From: JAITWN01 sp964546765
Lineage (GTDB): Bacteria > Pseudomonadota > Gammaproteobacteria > SZUA-140
Reading direction: 5' to 3'
DNA: 30,860 nucleotides
NCBI GenBank assembly: GCA_964546765.1
Contig: CAZJKV010000014.1
Span: 1-30,860 of the forward strand
The notes below the pieces were generated by a model. It saw only the letters and a list, made by a program, of their open reading frames with translations. It made no database searches and was not told the DNA's origin. Below, in pieces: positions 1 through 8,271 of this stretch. Numbering within the stretch: position 1 is the first letter of the stretch; each line of letters begins with the position of its first letter. Both the position numbers and the translations under genes were made by a program.

Positions 1-79
1 CATCGCGATCTCCGGCCTCTTGCTCAACGCCGCATTGTTGAAATGGTCATTCCGCGATCCTCGACAGAAAAGGCAATGA
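1..79 (+). CDS. C-terminal tail of a probable integral membrane protein (partial)
   Basis: An open frame enters from the left edge (codons begin at base 2) and stops with TGA at 77-79. It encodes about 25 residues: a hydrophobic stretch (AISGLLLNAALL) followed by a basic tail (KWSFRDPRQKRQ), the pattern of a last membrane helix with a positive cytoplasmic end. The stop overlaps the ATG at 76 of the next gene in an ATGA arrangement, typical of translational coupling within an operon. In a polysaccharide locus it could be a flippase, polymerase, ligase or exosortase-type protein, but too little is visible to choose. The frame is seen; the identity is not. Confidence 0.5.
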   Translation, partial: IAISGLLLNAALLKWSFRDPRQKRQ

Positions 80-1671
80 TGCTTTTCTCGATGCTGTTCC
101 TGTCCCTGATCGGCGCGACCCAAGCGGCGCAGCCGCAAAACACGGTCCATGGCCGCTTATGGGACGTCGTGGATCAGCGCTTCCAATTTCCGGACCACGG
201 TCTGTCCCAGGTACAGGTTTTCGATCTCGAGGTCGTCGCGGCATTTGTCCACGATGACGAGACGATACACCAGGCCCTGTTCTACAACGGAGGCGACGAA
301 TGGGTGCTGAGATTCCAGGCATCGCGCCGGGGCGTCTGGCGATGGTCCACCCAGCGCGGCGCTACGCCGCTGCACGGCCTGTCGGGCACTATCGTCGTGG
401 GCGACCCGGTCGATGGCGCGCGGGGCGGCATGGTCGCACTGGGCAACAGGTTCGCTCGTCAGATCGATGAGAACACGGTGGAACCCGTGTTGTACGCGCC
501 GTACATGAATGATCTGAAGGGAACCGGATTCCCCCCCTACGGGCCGCCGCCCGGCAGGGATCACGATCACCTCAGGAACCTGACACCGGAGTTGGTCGAT
601 GCCTACATCGAAGAGGCGCAGGCATACGGCTTCCAGACGATCTTTGCGCGGGTCTACAACTACTGGTTCTCGTGGGGTGCGCTCTTCCATGATGAACACG
701 ACAGTATCGTGCCTGACCTTCGGACCTTTGAACACCTGGAATCGATACTCGGGAAATGTCGTGAACGCGGCATGTTTCTGCATCTGTTCAAGTGGGGCAA
801 GGAAAACGAGAAACAGGATACGAGAGGCACCGCAGCCGGGGCTGGGGGGATCAATGGCCCGCCGGACAAGCGACTGCAGCGATACATCGCAGCCCGCATG
901 GGCCCGATACCGAACTGGACGATGAATTACGGCATCGATCTGGAAGAGTGGATCGGCGAGGAAGCGATCGAGGAATGGGCCGCCTACATGAACGACCATA
1001 TGGGCTGGCCACATCTGCTCGGTGCACGTGGACGTTCGGCAGCCTCCCTGGGCTACCTGTCGATCTCGAACTGGCTCGGCGATACCGCCTCGTTCCCGCC
1101 GCCATCGACGTTCTCGGATGTACTGCGCGACATGGATCCTGATCGTCCTTCCCTGTACGAGGAACGCTTTCTCTATCTGCGGCAGCACTCGAACTGGCCG
1201 CGCTTCACCCAGGAAACGACGCGCCGCCATATGTGGTGGTACGCGCTCGCCGGCGGCATGGGGGGATTCTGGGGTGTTGCGGAATGGGCCGGCAGCAGCG
1301 GGCGTTACCCGCACCCCGAGCAGTTCCTGACTCACAGGCTTTTCTGGGCGGATCGCTTCCAGGCTGGCATGCATTTAGACAGGACTATCGCCGGGGGGAC
1401 GGAAGCGACCGGGATTGCGATCAGTAATGGCAATACCGTCGTGGTTTACATTGAAAACGCGGATGAGGTCACGGTCGATCTCACTGGTCGGACCGGCAAG
1501 TTGCATGCACTGGCGGTTGACACAGCCGATGCCTATCGGGAAATCAAGCTGGGGCCCTTGCCGGCCGGCAGTCAGGTCGTGAAGCTGCCATACGTCTCGG
1601 ACTGGGCGATTGCGATTGACGACGGTGTCGCCTCAACGGCACAGGACAAGCATCCGGAGAAACGGCAGTGA
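76..1671 (+). CDS. Secreted DUF5060-type glycoside hydrolase-like protein
   Basis: The gene encodes 531 residues from the ATG at 76. I prefer this start over the in-frame ATG at 43 because it overlaps the upstream TGA (ATGA), has AAAAGG just before it, and opens directly on a signal peptide (MMLFSMLFLSLIGATQA). Residues about 25-110 match the DUF5060 beta-sandwich (ALFYNGGDEWVLRF, then GVWRWST), usually the N-terminal module of putative glycoside hydrolases. The rest looks like a TIM barrel with many aromatic residues; acidic candidates lie in YGIDLEEW and LYEERF, but I cannot assign the catalytic pair. A short beta-rich C-terminal domain follows. Likely role: periplasmic or surface trimming or turnover of the polysaccharide made by the neighbouring genes. 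The substrate is unknown. Confidence 0.75.
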   Translation: MMLFSMLFLSLIGATQAAQPQNTVHGRLWDVVDQRFQFPDHGLSQVQVFDLEVVAAFVHDDETIHQALFYNGGDEWVLRFQASRRGVWRWSTQRGATPLHGLSGTIVVGDPVDGARGGMVALGNRFARQIDENTVEPVLYAPYMNDLKGTGFPPYGPPPGRDHDHLRNLTPELVDAYIEEAQAYGFQTIFARVYNYWFSWGALFHDEHDSIVPDLRTFEHLESILGKCRERGMFLHLFKWGKENEKQDTRGTAAGAGGINGPPDKRLQRYIAARMGPIPNWTMNYGIDLEEWIGEEAIEEWAAYMNDHMGWPHLLGARGRSAASLGYLSISNWLGDTASFPPPSTFSDVLRDMDPDRPSLYEERFLYLRQHSNWPRFTQETTRRHMWWYALAGGMGGFWGVAEWAGSSGRYPHPEQFLTHRLFWADRFQAGMHLDRTIAGGTEATGIAISNGNTVVVYIENADEVTVDLTGRTGKLHALAVDTADAYREIKLGPLPAGSQVVKLPYVSDWAIAIDDGVASTAQDKHPEKRQ

Positions 1672-1757
1672 CATTTACCGGCCGGCGTCGATCCACGATT
1701 TCTTGAAATTCGCCGGGACATGGGCTAGCTTTCAGTCTGATCACGATAGTCGCTCAC

Positions 1758-2612
1758 ATGACACAGCCAGACACCCAGAACAGAAACCTGGTCGCCGTAG
1801 TTGTCCCGTTCTCAAACAGGGCTGTACTGACACCCGACGAGCAGATATCGCTGGATCACCTGCTGCATTTTCTCGGACACTACGATAAATATATCGTCGC
1901 CCCGGAGAGCCTGGAAATCGATCTTCCCGGCTTCGAGGTCAAGCGTTTCAGTAACAGGTTTTTCGGCAGCGTCGCGGCGCATAACAAGCTGATGCTGTCG
2001 TCCGACTTCTACGAGTCATTCTCCGGCTACAAGTACATACTGAACTATCATCTCGACGCCCTGGTCTTTTCGGATCAGCTGGCGAAATGGTGCGAAACGG
2101 ACCTGGACTACATCGCCCCGCCATGGGTATCGAAATCAAAGGACGCCGGCCCGACGGGCTTTTCCAGATGCGGCAATGGCGGCCTGTCATTGAGAAAGGT
2201 CGAGTCATTCCTGCGCATAATCCATTCCAGGGGCGAAACAGTGAATCCCGACGCCGCCTGGGGTATGATCCGTTCGCGCACGTCGGTGAAAGACCGGCTG
2301 CTGATGCAACCCATAAAGTACATGCTGCGGCTCAAGCACATCGACCGCTCCTGGTGGATCAGATCCTTTTACAGCCGTAACGAGGACAGGTTCTGGTCAG
2401 ACCAGGCCAGGCTGATCGACCCGGAGTTCAGGGTATGTTCCGTTGAAGACGGTTTGCAATTCGGCTTCGATGAAGCGCCCGCCTTCTGTTTCGAGCGGAA
2501 CGGGCGCAGGCTGCCGTTCGGTTGTCACGGGTGGTACAAATATGACCGGTCGTTCTGGGTGCCTTACCTCATCAAGGACCCGGCAGCGGGGACCGTGTCA
2601 CGACCGGCCTAG
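1758..2612 (+). CDS. DUF5672 family protein (glycosyltransferase-like)
   Basis: The protein has 284 residues and no signal peptide. The segment KYILNYHLDALVFSD followed by LAKWCETDLDYIAPPW is the characteristic core of DUF5672, a family found in surface-glycan clusters and thought to resemble GT-A glycosyltransferases. A later GNGGLSLRK segment is also typical (in GT-A-like proteins GNGG(L/F)S(L/I)R follows the catalytic region). The gene follows the hydrolase after 86 bases, with no strong ribosome-binding site; a poor promoter-like pair (TTGAAA at 1703 and TAGCTT at 1726) lies in that gap. The next gene is a glycosyltransferase on the same strand. Transfer of a sugar is inferred from the family and neighbours; donor and acceptor are unknown. 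Confidence 0.7.
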   Translation: MTQPDTQNRNLVAVVVPFSNRAVLTPDEQISLDHLLHFLGHYDKYIVAPESLEIDLPGFEVKRFSNRFFGSVAAHNKLMLSSDFYESFSGYKYILNYHLDALVFSDQLAKWCETDLDYIAPPWVSKSKDAGPTGFSRCGNGGLSLRKVESFLRIIHSRGETVNPDAAWGMIRSRTSVKDRLLMQPIKYMLRLKHIDRSWWIRSFYSRNEDRFWSDQARLIDPEFRVCSVEDGLQFGFDEAPAFCFERNGRRLPFGCHGWYKYDRSFWVPYLIKDPAAGTVSRPA

Positions 2613-2649
2613 CGACGACGACCCATAACGATCCAGAGATCCTCATCAT

Positions 2650-3819
2650 ATGGCAGCAACCGTTGGCATCATTGATCCGTCGCTGAGGAGGGACGGACAT
2701 CATGCCTATTTCGTCTCCTATATCTACAGATTGCTGAGACGGGCGGGACTCAATGTCGTTGTCGCCGATTTCGGCAATGTCATTCGGGATAATACCGATA
2801 TCGATCGCGGCGACCTGCTCAATCTGGATGACCGCCTGCCTACGGAGTTGTTCGACAAGAATCAGCCGGGGATCGTCGGAAGGATTTTACAGCATCTCGA
2901 CATGTACCGATTCTACAAGGGACTCGAAGGCAAGATCGATGCCGCGGCCGGCTCGTGGATCATTGCGACCTATGACCCTTACAGTCTGCCGGTGCTGTAC
3001 TATTCCGGCCTGAGGAAACATGACGTCGTGCCGGTGGTCCATTTCGGGAAGTTCTTCCGGAAAAAGGCGTGGAAGATCTACGGGATAAAATCCTACTGGA
3101 CTCCTCACCTGTTACTGAGAAACCTCGCGTCCTGCAGAGGGGTCCTCCACTTGCTCGACGAGCACCGGGAGCAGCTGGCGGGTCGCTGCAGGGGCGAGTT
3201 TGTCTATTTGCCGTATAACTCGATAGCCGAGAGTGCGATCGAACGCGACAACCGTGACAAGCTGGGCGCCTCGTTCCGGATATGCACCCTCGGGATCATC
3301 AGGGATGACAAGGACATTAAATTCGTCATGGACGTGGTCAAGGACCGTCCCGACATCGAGTACTTCGTCGGCGGCAAGGTTGCCGCTTACTGGGACGACA
3401 CCCCGTACATGGATGAAACGAGGGAGCTGGTTGCCGCCTGCGGCAACATAAGCGCGAAGTTCGGGTTCCTGTCACGGCAGGAATACGATTCCCAGATCGA
3501 GCGGTCGCATTTCAGCGTGATCCCGATCAATACCAAGTACGCCAGTGGCGTCCAGTTGACCGGCCTCCTCTTCGACAGCCTGATCAACAAAAGGCCGTTC
3601 ATCGGGCCGGATATCTTCCCGCTCAACCAGTTCGCCGACAGGCACGGTGTCGGGGTGCTGTATGAACCCGGTAATCCCGAGTCGCTCAGGCATGCCCTGG
3701 ACTTGTCAATGGATCGGGGATTAGATCATTATTATTCCCGGGTCTGTGCGTTTCTGAGGGAATACTCGTTCGACAGGACATCGGAAAGGTTACGGGGACT
3801 GCTGACCGGTAACTTGTGA
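2650..3819 (+). CDS. Glycosyltransferase-like protein (GT-B fold, GT4-like)
   Basis: The protein has 389 residues and is cytoplasmic, without membrane segments. The N-terminus (GIIDPSLRRDGHHAYF) resembles the glycine/histidine-rich first loop of GT-B glycosyltransferases. The second half begins near residue 210 with a beta strand and the sequence LGIIRDDKDIKFVMDVVK, followed by VGGKVAAYW, the usual layout of a Glycos_transf_1 Rossmann lobe. A clean EX7E motif is not evident; the donor-site region is represented by SHFSVIPINTKYASGVQLTG. Similarity is therefore structural in pattern rather than diagnostic. It sits between the DUF5672 gene and a sulfotransferase-like gene with gaps of 37 and 24 bases, so co-transcription is likely. 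Probable role: addition of one sugar to the repeat unit. Confidence 0.6.
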   Translation: MAATVGIIDPSLRRDGHHAYFVSYIYRLLRRAGLNVVVADFGNVIRDNTDIDRGDLLNLDDRLPTELFDKNQPGIVGRILQHLDMYRFYKGLEGKIDAAAGSWIIATYDPYSLPVLYYSGLRKHDVVPVVHFGKFFRKKAWKIYGIKSYWTPHLLLRNLASCRGVLHLLDEHREQLAGRCRGEFVYLPYNSIAESAIERDNRDKLGASFRICTLGIIRDDKDIKFVMDVVKDRPDIEYFVGGKVAAYWDDTPYMDETRELVAACGNISAKFGFLSRQEYDSQIERSHFSVIPINTKYASGVQLTGLLFDSLINKRPFIGPDIFPLNQFADRHGVGVLYEPGNPESLRHALDLSMDRGLDHYYSRVCAFLREYSFDRTSERLRGLLTGNL

Positions 3820-3843
3820 CGCCAGGTTCACCGCCAACGAGAG

Positions 3844-4803
3844 ATGACGATGCAGTCAGTGTCCGGCATGGTTCGCGACCTCATGCTGAGCCGGTACGCG
3901 ACGGCGAAGCTCTACCATACCCGCAAGTTTCGCCGGCGGCTGGCGAATTCACGGGACGAGATCCTGGTCCACCAGATGGGCAAGGTAGGCTCTTCCAGCA
4001 TCATCGCCTCGATCAACGCCCTGGACCAGGGATGGCTGACGCACCATATCCATAACCTGCTCCCCGAGAAGCTGGTGGAGCTCGAGGAGCTTATTCGCCA
4101 AACGTTTGCCCGGGACCTCGTCACGCCAAAGCAGCGCGCGAGCCTGTTCCGGCAGCTGATCTCTGCCGAATACCTGCTCGCGAGGCTGGCCCGGCCCGAC
4201 GATGGCTGGTCGCTGAAGGTCGTGACCCTGGTCAGGGACCCGGTGGCGAGAAACCTGTCGGGACTGTTTGAGGTACTCGACCTCGAGCTGGACTATGGAC
4301 TGGAGGAAAAACTGCGAACCAGGGGCCGCGAGGAAACGCTCAGGGAAGTGAGCGAACTGTTCTTCAATAAATACCCTGGCCATGACGTGCCGCTGACCTT
4401 CTTCGATACCGAACTCAGGCGCAGCCTCGGCGTCGATGTATATGAAACCCCATTCCCGAAGGAGCAGGGATACCAGATTTACCGGCGCGGCAACATCGAG
4501 GTGCTGCTTCTGAGAATGGAAGACCTCCAGGATCGCGCGGTCGAGGCGTTCAACCGGTTTCTGGGGATCACGAATTTCAGGCTGGTGAACAGCAACGTCG
4601 GGGCCCGGAAAGGATACGCCGACGCCTACCGGGGGCTGCTGGAGTCGATCAGGTTGCCCGCCGCCTATCTGGACAAGATGTACGACTCAAAATACGCGAC
4701 GCATTTCTACACCCCGGGGGAGATCGAGGCATTCAGGGGAAAATGGGGGGACGGATCCGGGAGGCTCAGGCGCCCCCCTCCACCGCCCGCATCAGTCGGA
4801 TGA
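3844..4803 (+). CDS. Sulfotransferase-like capsular polysaccharide synthesis protein
   Basis: The protein has 319 residues. The segment ILVHQMGKVGSSSIIASI has the form of the 5'-phosphosulfate-binding loop of PAPS-dependent sulfotransferases, and VTLVRDPVARNLSGLFEV matches the 3'-phosphate-binding motif (RDPxxRxxS). The KVGSSS variant with this spacing is typical of the family annotated as putative capsular polysaccharide synthesis protein rather than classical Sulfotransfer_1. Expected role: transfer of sulfate from PAPS to a glycan hydroxyl in the cytoplasm. A second in-frame ATG lies at 3850. The last 38 bases overlap the 3' end of the convergent glycosyltransferase, and the C-terminus ends in a proline-rich tail (RRPPPPPASVG) produced by that overlap. 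Sulfate transfer is inferred from motifs only. Confidence 0.72.
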   Translation: MTMQSVSGMVRDLMLSRYATAKLYHTRKFRRRLANSRDEILVHQMGKVGSSSIIASINALDQGWLTHHIHNLLPEKLVELEELIRQTFARDLVTPKQRASLFRQLISAEYLLARLARPDDGWSLKVVTLVRDPVARNLSGLFEVLDLELDYGLEEKLRTRGREETLREVSELFFNKYPGHDVPLTFFDTELRRSLGVDVYETPFPKEQGYQIYRRGNIEVLLLRMEDLQDRAVEAFNRFLGITNFRLVNSNVGARKGYADAYRGLLESIRLPAAYLDKMYDSKYATHFYTPGEIEAFRGKWGDGSGRLRRPPPPPASVG

Positions 4804-6061
4804 TCGCGTCCTGTACCCTTTGAAACGAAAGACGGGACGCATAGATCTCCCTCGACCGGCTGCCCATGCGCTGAAGCGCGGTATCGGAGGCCGACCACAG
4901 ATCGGCAATCGCGCTGCCGAGGCCCTCGATGTCGCCGATATCGACCAGTATCCCGTTATTGCCCTGGTCCACGTTATCCGATGCGCCGGTCCGGCGCGTC
5001 GTCACGATCGGCTTGCCCGCAAACAGCGCCTCCGCGAGAAAGACGGATTGCCCCTCGAAGCGCGACGGCAGGATCACGAATTTCGAGCGCTCGATCAGGG
5101 AGAAGGTCTCCGCCCGGGACGTACTCGGTAAATGGATGATGCGATCGGCAAGGCCCGCGGACCGGATCAGCCGGCCCAGTCTCCCCGCCTCCTCGCCGCC
5201 TCCGACGATCACCAGCCTGAAAGCGGTAGCGAGCCTTCCGGATGCTTCGAGCCCCTGGAGGGCCTTGATCAGGTCGCCGAAACCCTTCTGGACCCAGCCG
5301 GCCTTCGAGAGCTTGCCGATCATGAAACAGTATTCGGCAGGCAAGCCGTGCCTTTCATGGGCGGCGACCGGCACATCCAGTAAGGCGTTCATATACTCGG
5401 GCGGTCCGAGCGTGATCGGGATGACGTCGTAATGGCGCTTGCTCCAGATGTCGAAGACGTTTCCGTCGAGCAGCACGTCCTTGAAGAATTCGATATGGTA
5501 GTTGTTGGTTGCGGTGATCACACCGCACTCCCTGCAGAATCTCAGTATGCGCGACTTGAGGAACGGGGTCTGTCCCTTCCGGTCCCTCCACCAGGCCAGT
5601 TTTTCCGTGTCTTCCGTGGAGTGCAGCCGGATCACGGTCTTTTGCGGGACCTTGCGGTTGACCCGGGGCCCGAGGAACGGATACAGGTTCGTCTCGAACA
5701 TGACCATCGCGGTATCCGGCGCGTCGAGGTACGGCAAGGCGAGCCGGTACAGTTCGTCCTCACCCAGCCAGCGGGCTATCCAAGACAACCGGAGCGCTTC
5801 CAGGACCTTCCGGATGATCTTTGCATTCAGCACGCGGGTGAGTTCCCTCGCCCATTGCCTGCCGTCACGCTGGGTCCGGAGCACGGTGGCGCCCTTGAAT
5901 TCTGATTCGTGGGCCCGGATCCTGGCGGGCGTGATCACCACGAGGCGCACACCCGGCAATCCGGCCAGGCACCAGGCCAGCGCGGTCGAGGCGTTGGCGA
6001 ATCCGGAATTCGACGGGAAGAAATGCCGGCAGAACAGGATTACGGTCTTGTTGTCAGCCAC
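4766..6061 (-). CDS. Glycosyltransferase family 4
   Basis: The protein has 431 residues from a GTG start at 6061. It has a GT-B architecture: an N-terminal lobe beginning ILFCRHFFPSNSGFANAS, and a C-terminal Glycos_transf_1 lobe with MIGKLSKAGWVQKGFGDLI and RLVIVGGGEEAGRL. The donor-binding EX7E motif is intact in SRFEGQSVFLAEALFAGKP (E, seven residues, E). It probably retains configuration and transfers a sugar from a nucleotide donor on the cytoplasmic face. The start overlaps the end of the upstream acyltransferase gene by 8 bases, so the two are translationally coupled. Its 3' end overlaps the convergent sulfotransferase-like gene by 38 bases, leaving no room for a conventional terminator. 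Family assignment is firm; donor and linkage cannot be read. Confidence 0.88.
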   Translation of the reverse strand: MADNKTVILFCRHFFPSNSGFANASTALAWCLAGLPGVRLVVITPARIRAHESEFKGATVLRTQRDGRQWARELTRVLNAKIIRKVLEALRLSWIARWLGEDELYRLALPYLDAPDTAMVMFETNLYPFLGPRVNRKVPQKTVIRLHSTEDTEKLAWWRDRKGQTPFLKSRILRFCRECGVITATNNYHIEFFKDVLLDGNVFDIWSKRHYDVIPITLGPPEYMNALLDVPVAAHERHGLPAEYCFMIGKLSKAGWVQKGFGDLIKALQGLEASGRLATAFRLVIVGGGEEAGRLGRLIRSAGLADRIIHLPSTSRAETFSLIERSKFVILPSRFEGQSVFLAEALFAGKPIVTTRRTGASDNVDQGNNGILVDIGDIEGLGSAIADLWSASDTALQRMGSRSREIYASRLSFQRVQDAIIRLMRAVEGGA

Positions 6062-6719
6062 GCATCCTCACCACTTTAGCGGGCGCGCCGACCGCGATCG
6101 ACTGATCCGGGATGACTCCGGTCACCACCGATCCCGCGCCGATCACGGCGCCGTTGCCGATCTGCGCGCCGTCGAGGACGATCACGCCAAAACCGAGCCA
6201 GGCGTCGTCGCCGATCTCTATGCCTCCCATGGAATAAAGCGGCTGCTCCCGTATCGGTGTATCCGCCGCCATGCCGTGGTTATACGGGTAAAAGGCGCAA
6301 TTCGGCGCGATCTCGACGCGCGCGCCGATCGTGATCGATCCCTTGTACGCCGAGAACTGGCAGCGCGGCTGGATATGCGTTTCCGCGCCGATGCGAACGG
6401 ATCCGCCCCCGGTTTGAATGATCGTGCCGCGATGAAGATGCACGGCGTCCTCCAGCCGCACTTCGCCCCCGGCCTTGTCCTGATAGATCAGGACCTCGTC
6501 TCCGATAAAGCAGTTGCGCCCCTGCTGGTAGTTTGAATGATGGATGACGGCGCTGGGCGAGCGAAAACCCCGGACATGCAGCCCGGCCAGGCGGACCCGG
6601 CCGTAATAGGGCGGGACGAACCAGGTCGCCAGGCGCGTGGCGGGTCCGGACAACCATCCCGCGCCCGACAAGCCCATCCAGAACGACGTCCAGCCTTTTT
6701 TGAGCCTGTAGAATTTCAT
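6054..6719 (-). CDS. Left-handed beta-helix O-acyltransferase (WcaF/LacA type)
   Basis: The protein has 221 residues. Hexapeptide repeats run through the second half (for example VRIGAETHI, ITIGARVEIAPN, IEIGDDAWLGFGVIV, AQIGNGAVIGAGSVV), giving a left-handed parallel beta-helix that trimerises. The segment FYPYNHGM holds the histidine usually used as catalytic base in xenobiotic/maltose-type acetyltransferases. Expected reaction: acetyl transfer from acetyl-CoA to a sugar hydroxyl. The gene is first in a two-gene minus-strand operon with the GT4 gene and faces the plus-strand operon at 6936 across a 216-base divergent region. A typical O-acetylation gene of surface polysaccharides; the acceptor is unknown. 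Confidence 0.85.
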   Translation of the reverse strand: MKFYRLKKGWTSFWMGLSGAGWLSGPATRLATWFVPPYYGRVRLAGLHVRGFRSPSAVIHHSNYQQGRNCFIGDEVLIYQDKAGGEVRLEDAVHLHRGTIIQTGGGSVRIGAETHIQPRCQFSAYKGSITIGARVEIAPNCAFYPYNHGMAADTPIREQPLYSMGGIEIGDDAWLGFGVIVLDGAQIGNGAVIGAGSVVTGVIPDQSIAVGAPAKVVRMRG

Positions 6720-6844
6720 GCAATTCTCTGTCTGACACGATCGCGCACCGCCTGATGCAAGGTCAATGACGCACGGTTCGACCGTCGATTATTGTAGGGT
6801 AGATGGAGATCGGATCACTAACTAATTTCGTCCGCATGCGCAAA

Positions 6845-6873
6845 TTGCCTTGAAATACCTGCCATTGTATAAT
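6845..6873 (+). promoter_or_regulatory. Sigma70-type promoter of the sugar-nucleotide operon
   Basis: TTGCCT at 6845-6850 and a perfect TATAAT at 6868-6873 are separated by exactly 17 bases. The pair sits about 60 bases upstream of the ATG at 6936, inside the divergent intergenic region, and predicts a start of transcription near 6880. A GGAGGG ribosome-binding site follows at 6919-6924, a rather long 11 bases before the ATG. The -10 element is consensus and the -35 matches four of six positions. Confidence 0.65.
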
Positions 6874-6935
6874 GGCGAACTGCCAGAAGACCTGTATCAC
6901 CCCGCGACTTTTCCGCCTGGAGGGCGACCGACAAC

Positions 6936-8252
6936 ATGCATGCAGGCGAGCCCGGCCTCAACGGTCGTACGGGTGAGGAGCTTCATGACCTTTGTCGGCG
7001 ACTCTTTCCAATCTGCCGCAGCATCACCGGAAACGGTGTCCGCAAGACGCTCGCGACGCTGGGCGAACTGATCGACCTGACCTTCCATGAGGTACCGACC
7101 GGGACCCGGGTATTCGACTGGCAGGTGCCGCAGGAATGGAATCTCAAGGAAGCATTTGTCGAGAACGCCGACGGCGCGCGGGTCATCGACGCCGCGGTGA
7201 ACAACCTGCATGTGCTGAACTACAGCGAGCCCGTCGACCGGACCCTGTCGCTGCAGGAGCTGGACCGCCACCTGTTCTCCCTGCCGGACCAGCCGGACCT
7301 GATCCCCTATCGGACCGCCTACTACACCCGGAACTGGGGTTTCTGCCTGACCCATCACCAGCGTCAGTCCCTGCCCCCGGGTGACTATCGCGTCGTCATC
7401 GACACAACCCTGGAGGATGGCGCGCTGACCTACGGGGAATGCTTCGTCCCCGGCGAACTCGACGAAGAGATCCTGATCTCCACCCATGTCTGCCACCCGT
7501 CGCTGGCCAATGACAATCTGTCCGGCATCGCGGTCGCGACCTGGCTGGCACGTCATTTCGGGTCCGTCGCCGGCCTCAGGTATGGCCTGCGCTTCGTGTT
7601 CGTGCCCAGCACGATCGGCGCCATCACCTGGCTGGCGTGCAACGAGGACCGCATCCGGCGGATCGTCGCGGGTCTGGTGATCAGCGGCGTCGGCGATCGG
7701 GGGAGATTTACCTACAAGAAGAGCCGGCGCGGGAACGGGCTGGTGGACCGGGTGTTCGTGCGCCTGCTGGAGGCCGCCGGAGACGCGAACCCGGTCCGTC
7801 CGTTCCTGCCCTATGGATACGACGAACGGCAGTATTGCTCGCCCGGCATCGGTATCCCGGCGGGGTGCCTGATGCGCACGCCCTACGGGGAGTATCCCGA
7901 ATATCATACCTCCGGCGACAACCTGGACCTGATCAGCCCCGCTTCACTGGCCGGGGCCCTGGCCCTGTGCATCCGCGCGGTCGAGGATATCCAGCGCGTG
8001 GCGACCTTCGTCAACACGAGCCCGAAATGCGAGCCTCAATTGGGGAGGCGCGGCCTTTATGAGACCATAGGCGGCGACAACGATACCCGGACAGCGCAGC
8101 TCGCGCTGTTGTGGATGCTCAACTATTCCGACGGTGAACATTCGACCCTGGACATCAGCGACCTGTCAGGCATCGATCTTGCGGCGCTCGATCTCGCTGC
8201 CGGGCGATTGCAGTCCGCCGGGCTGCTGAAACCCGCGTCGCAGTCATTCTAA
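6936..8252 (+). CDS. DUF4910 / aminopeptidase-like domain protein of polysaccharide clusters
   Basis: The protein has 438 residues. The N-terminal part (LHDLCRRLFPICRSITGNG, then FDWQVPQEWNLKEAFV) is diagnostic of the DUF4910/DUF2172 aminopeptidase-like family, which has an M28-type zinc peptidase fold. The metal-site segment THVCHPSLANDNLSG is present (H184, H187, D193), as is EYHTSGDN towards the C-terminus. The last ~80 residues form a winged-helix-like domain (IGGDNDTRTAQLALLWMLNYSDG). No signal peptide is visible, so it acts in the cytoplasm. The family recurs beside C-methyltransferases and CDP-sugar genes, but its reaction is not established; hydrolysis or formation of an amide on a sugar is a guess. 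First gene of a five-gene operon, 19 bases before the methyltransferase. Confidence 0.85.
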   Translation: MHAGEPGLNGRTGEELHDLCRRLFPICRSITGNGVRKTLATLGELIDLTFHEVPTGTRVFDWQVPQEWNLKEAFVENADGARVIDAAVNNLHVLNYSEPVDRTLSLQELDRHLFSLPDQPDLIPYRTAYYTRNWGFCLTHHQRQSLPPGDYRVVIDTTLEDGALTYGECFVPGELDEEILISTHVCHPSLANDNLSGIAVATWLARHFGSVAGLRYGLRFVFVPSTIGAITWLACNEDRIRRIVAGLVISGVGDRGRFTYKKSRRGNGLVDRVFVRLLEAAGDANPVRPFLPYGYDERQYCSPGIGIPAGCLMRTPYGEYPEYHTSGDNLDLISPASLAGALALCIRAVEDIQRVATFVNTSPKCEPQLGRRGLYETIGGDNDTRTAQLALLWMLNYSDGEHSTLDISDLSGIDLAALDLAAGRLQSAGLLKPASQSF

Positions 8253-8271
8253 CCAACCACAGGGAAACGGC

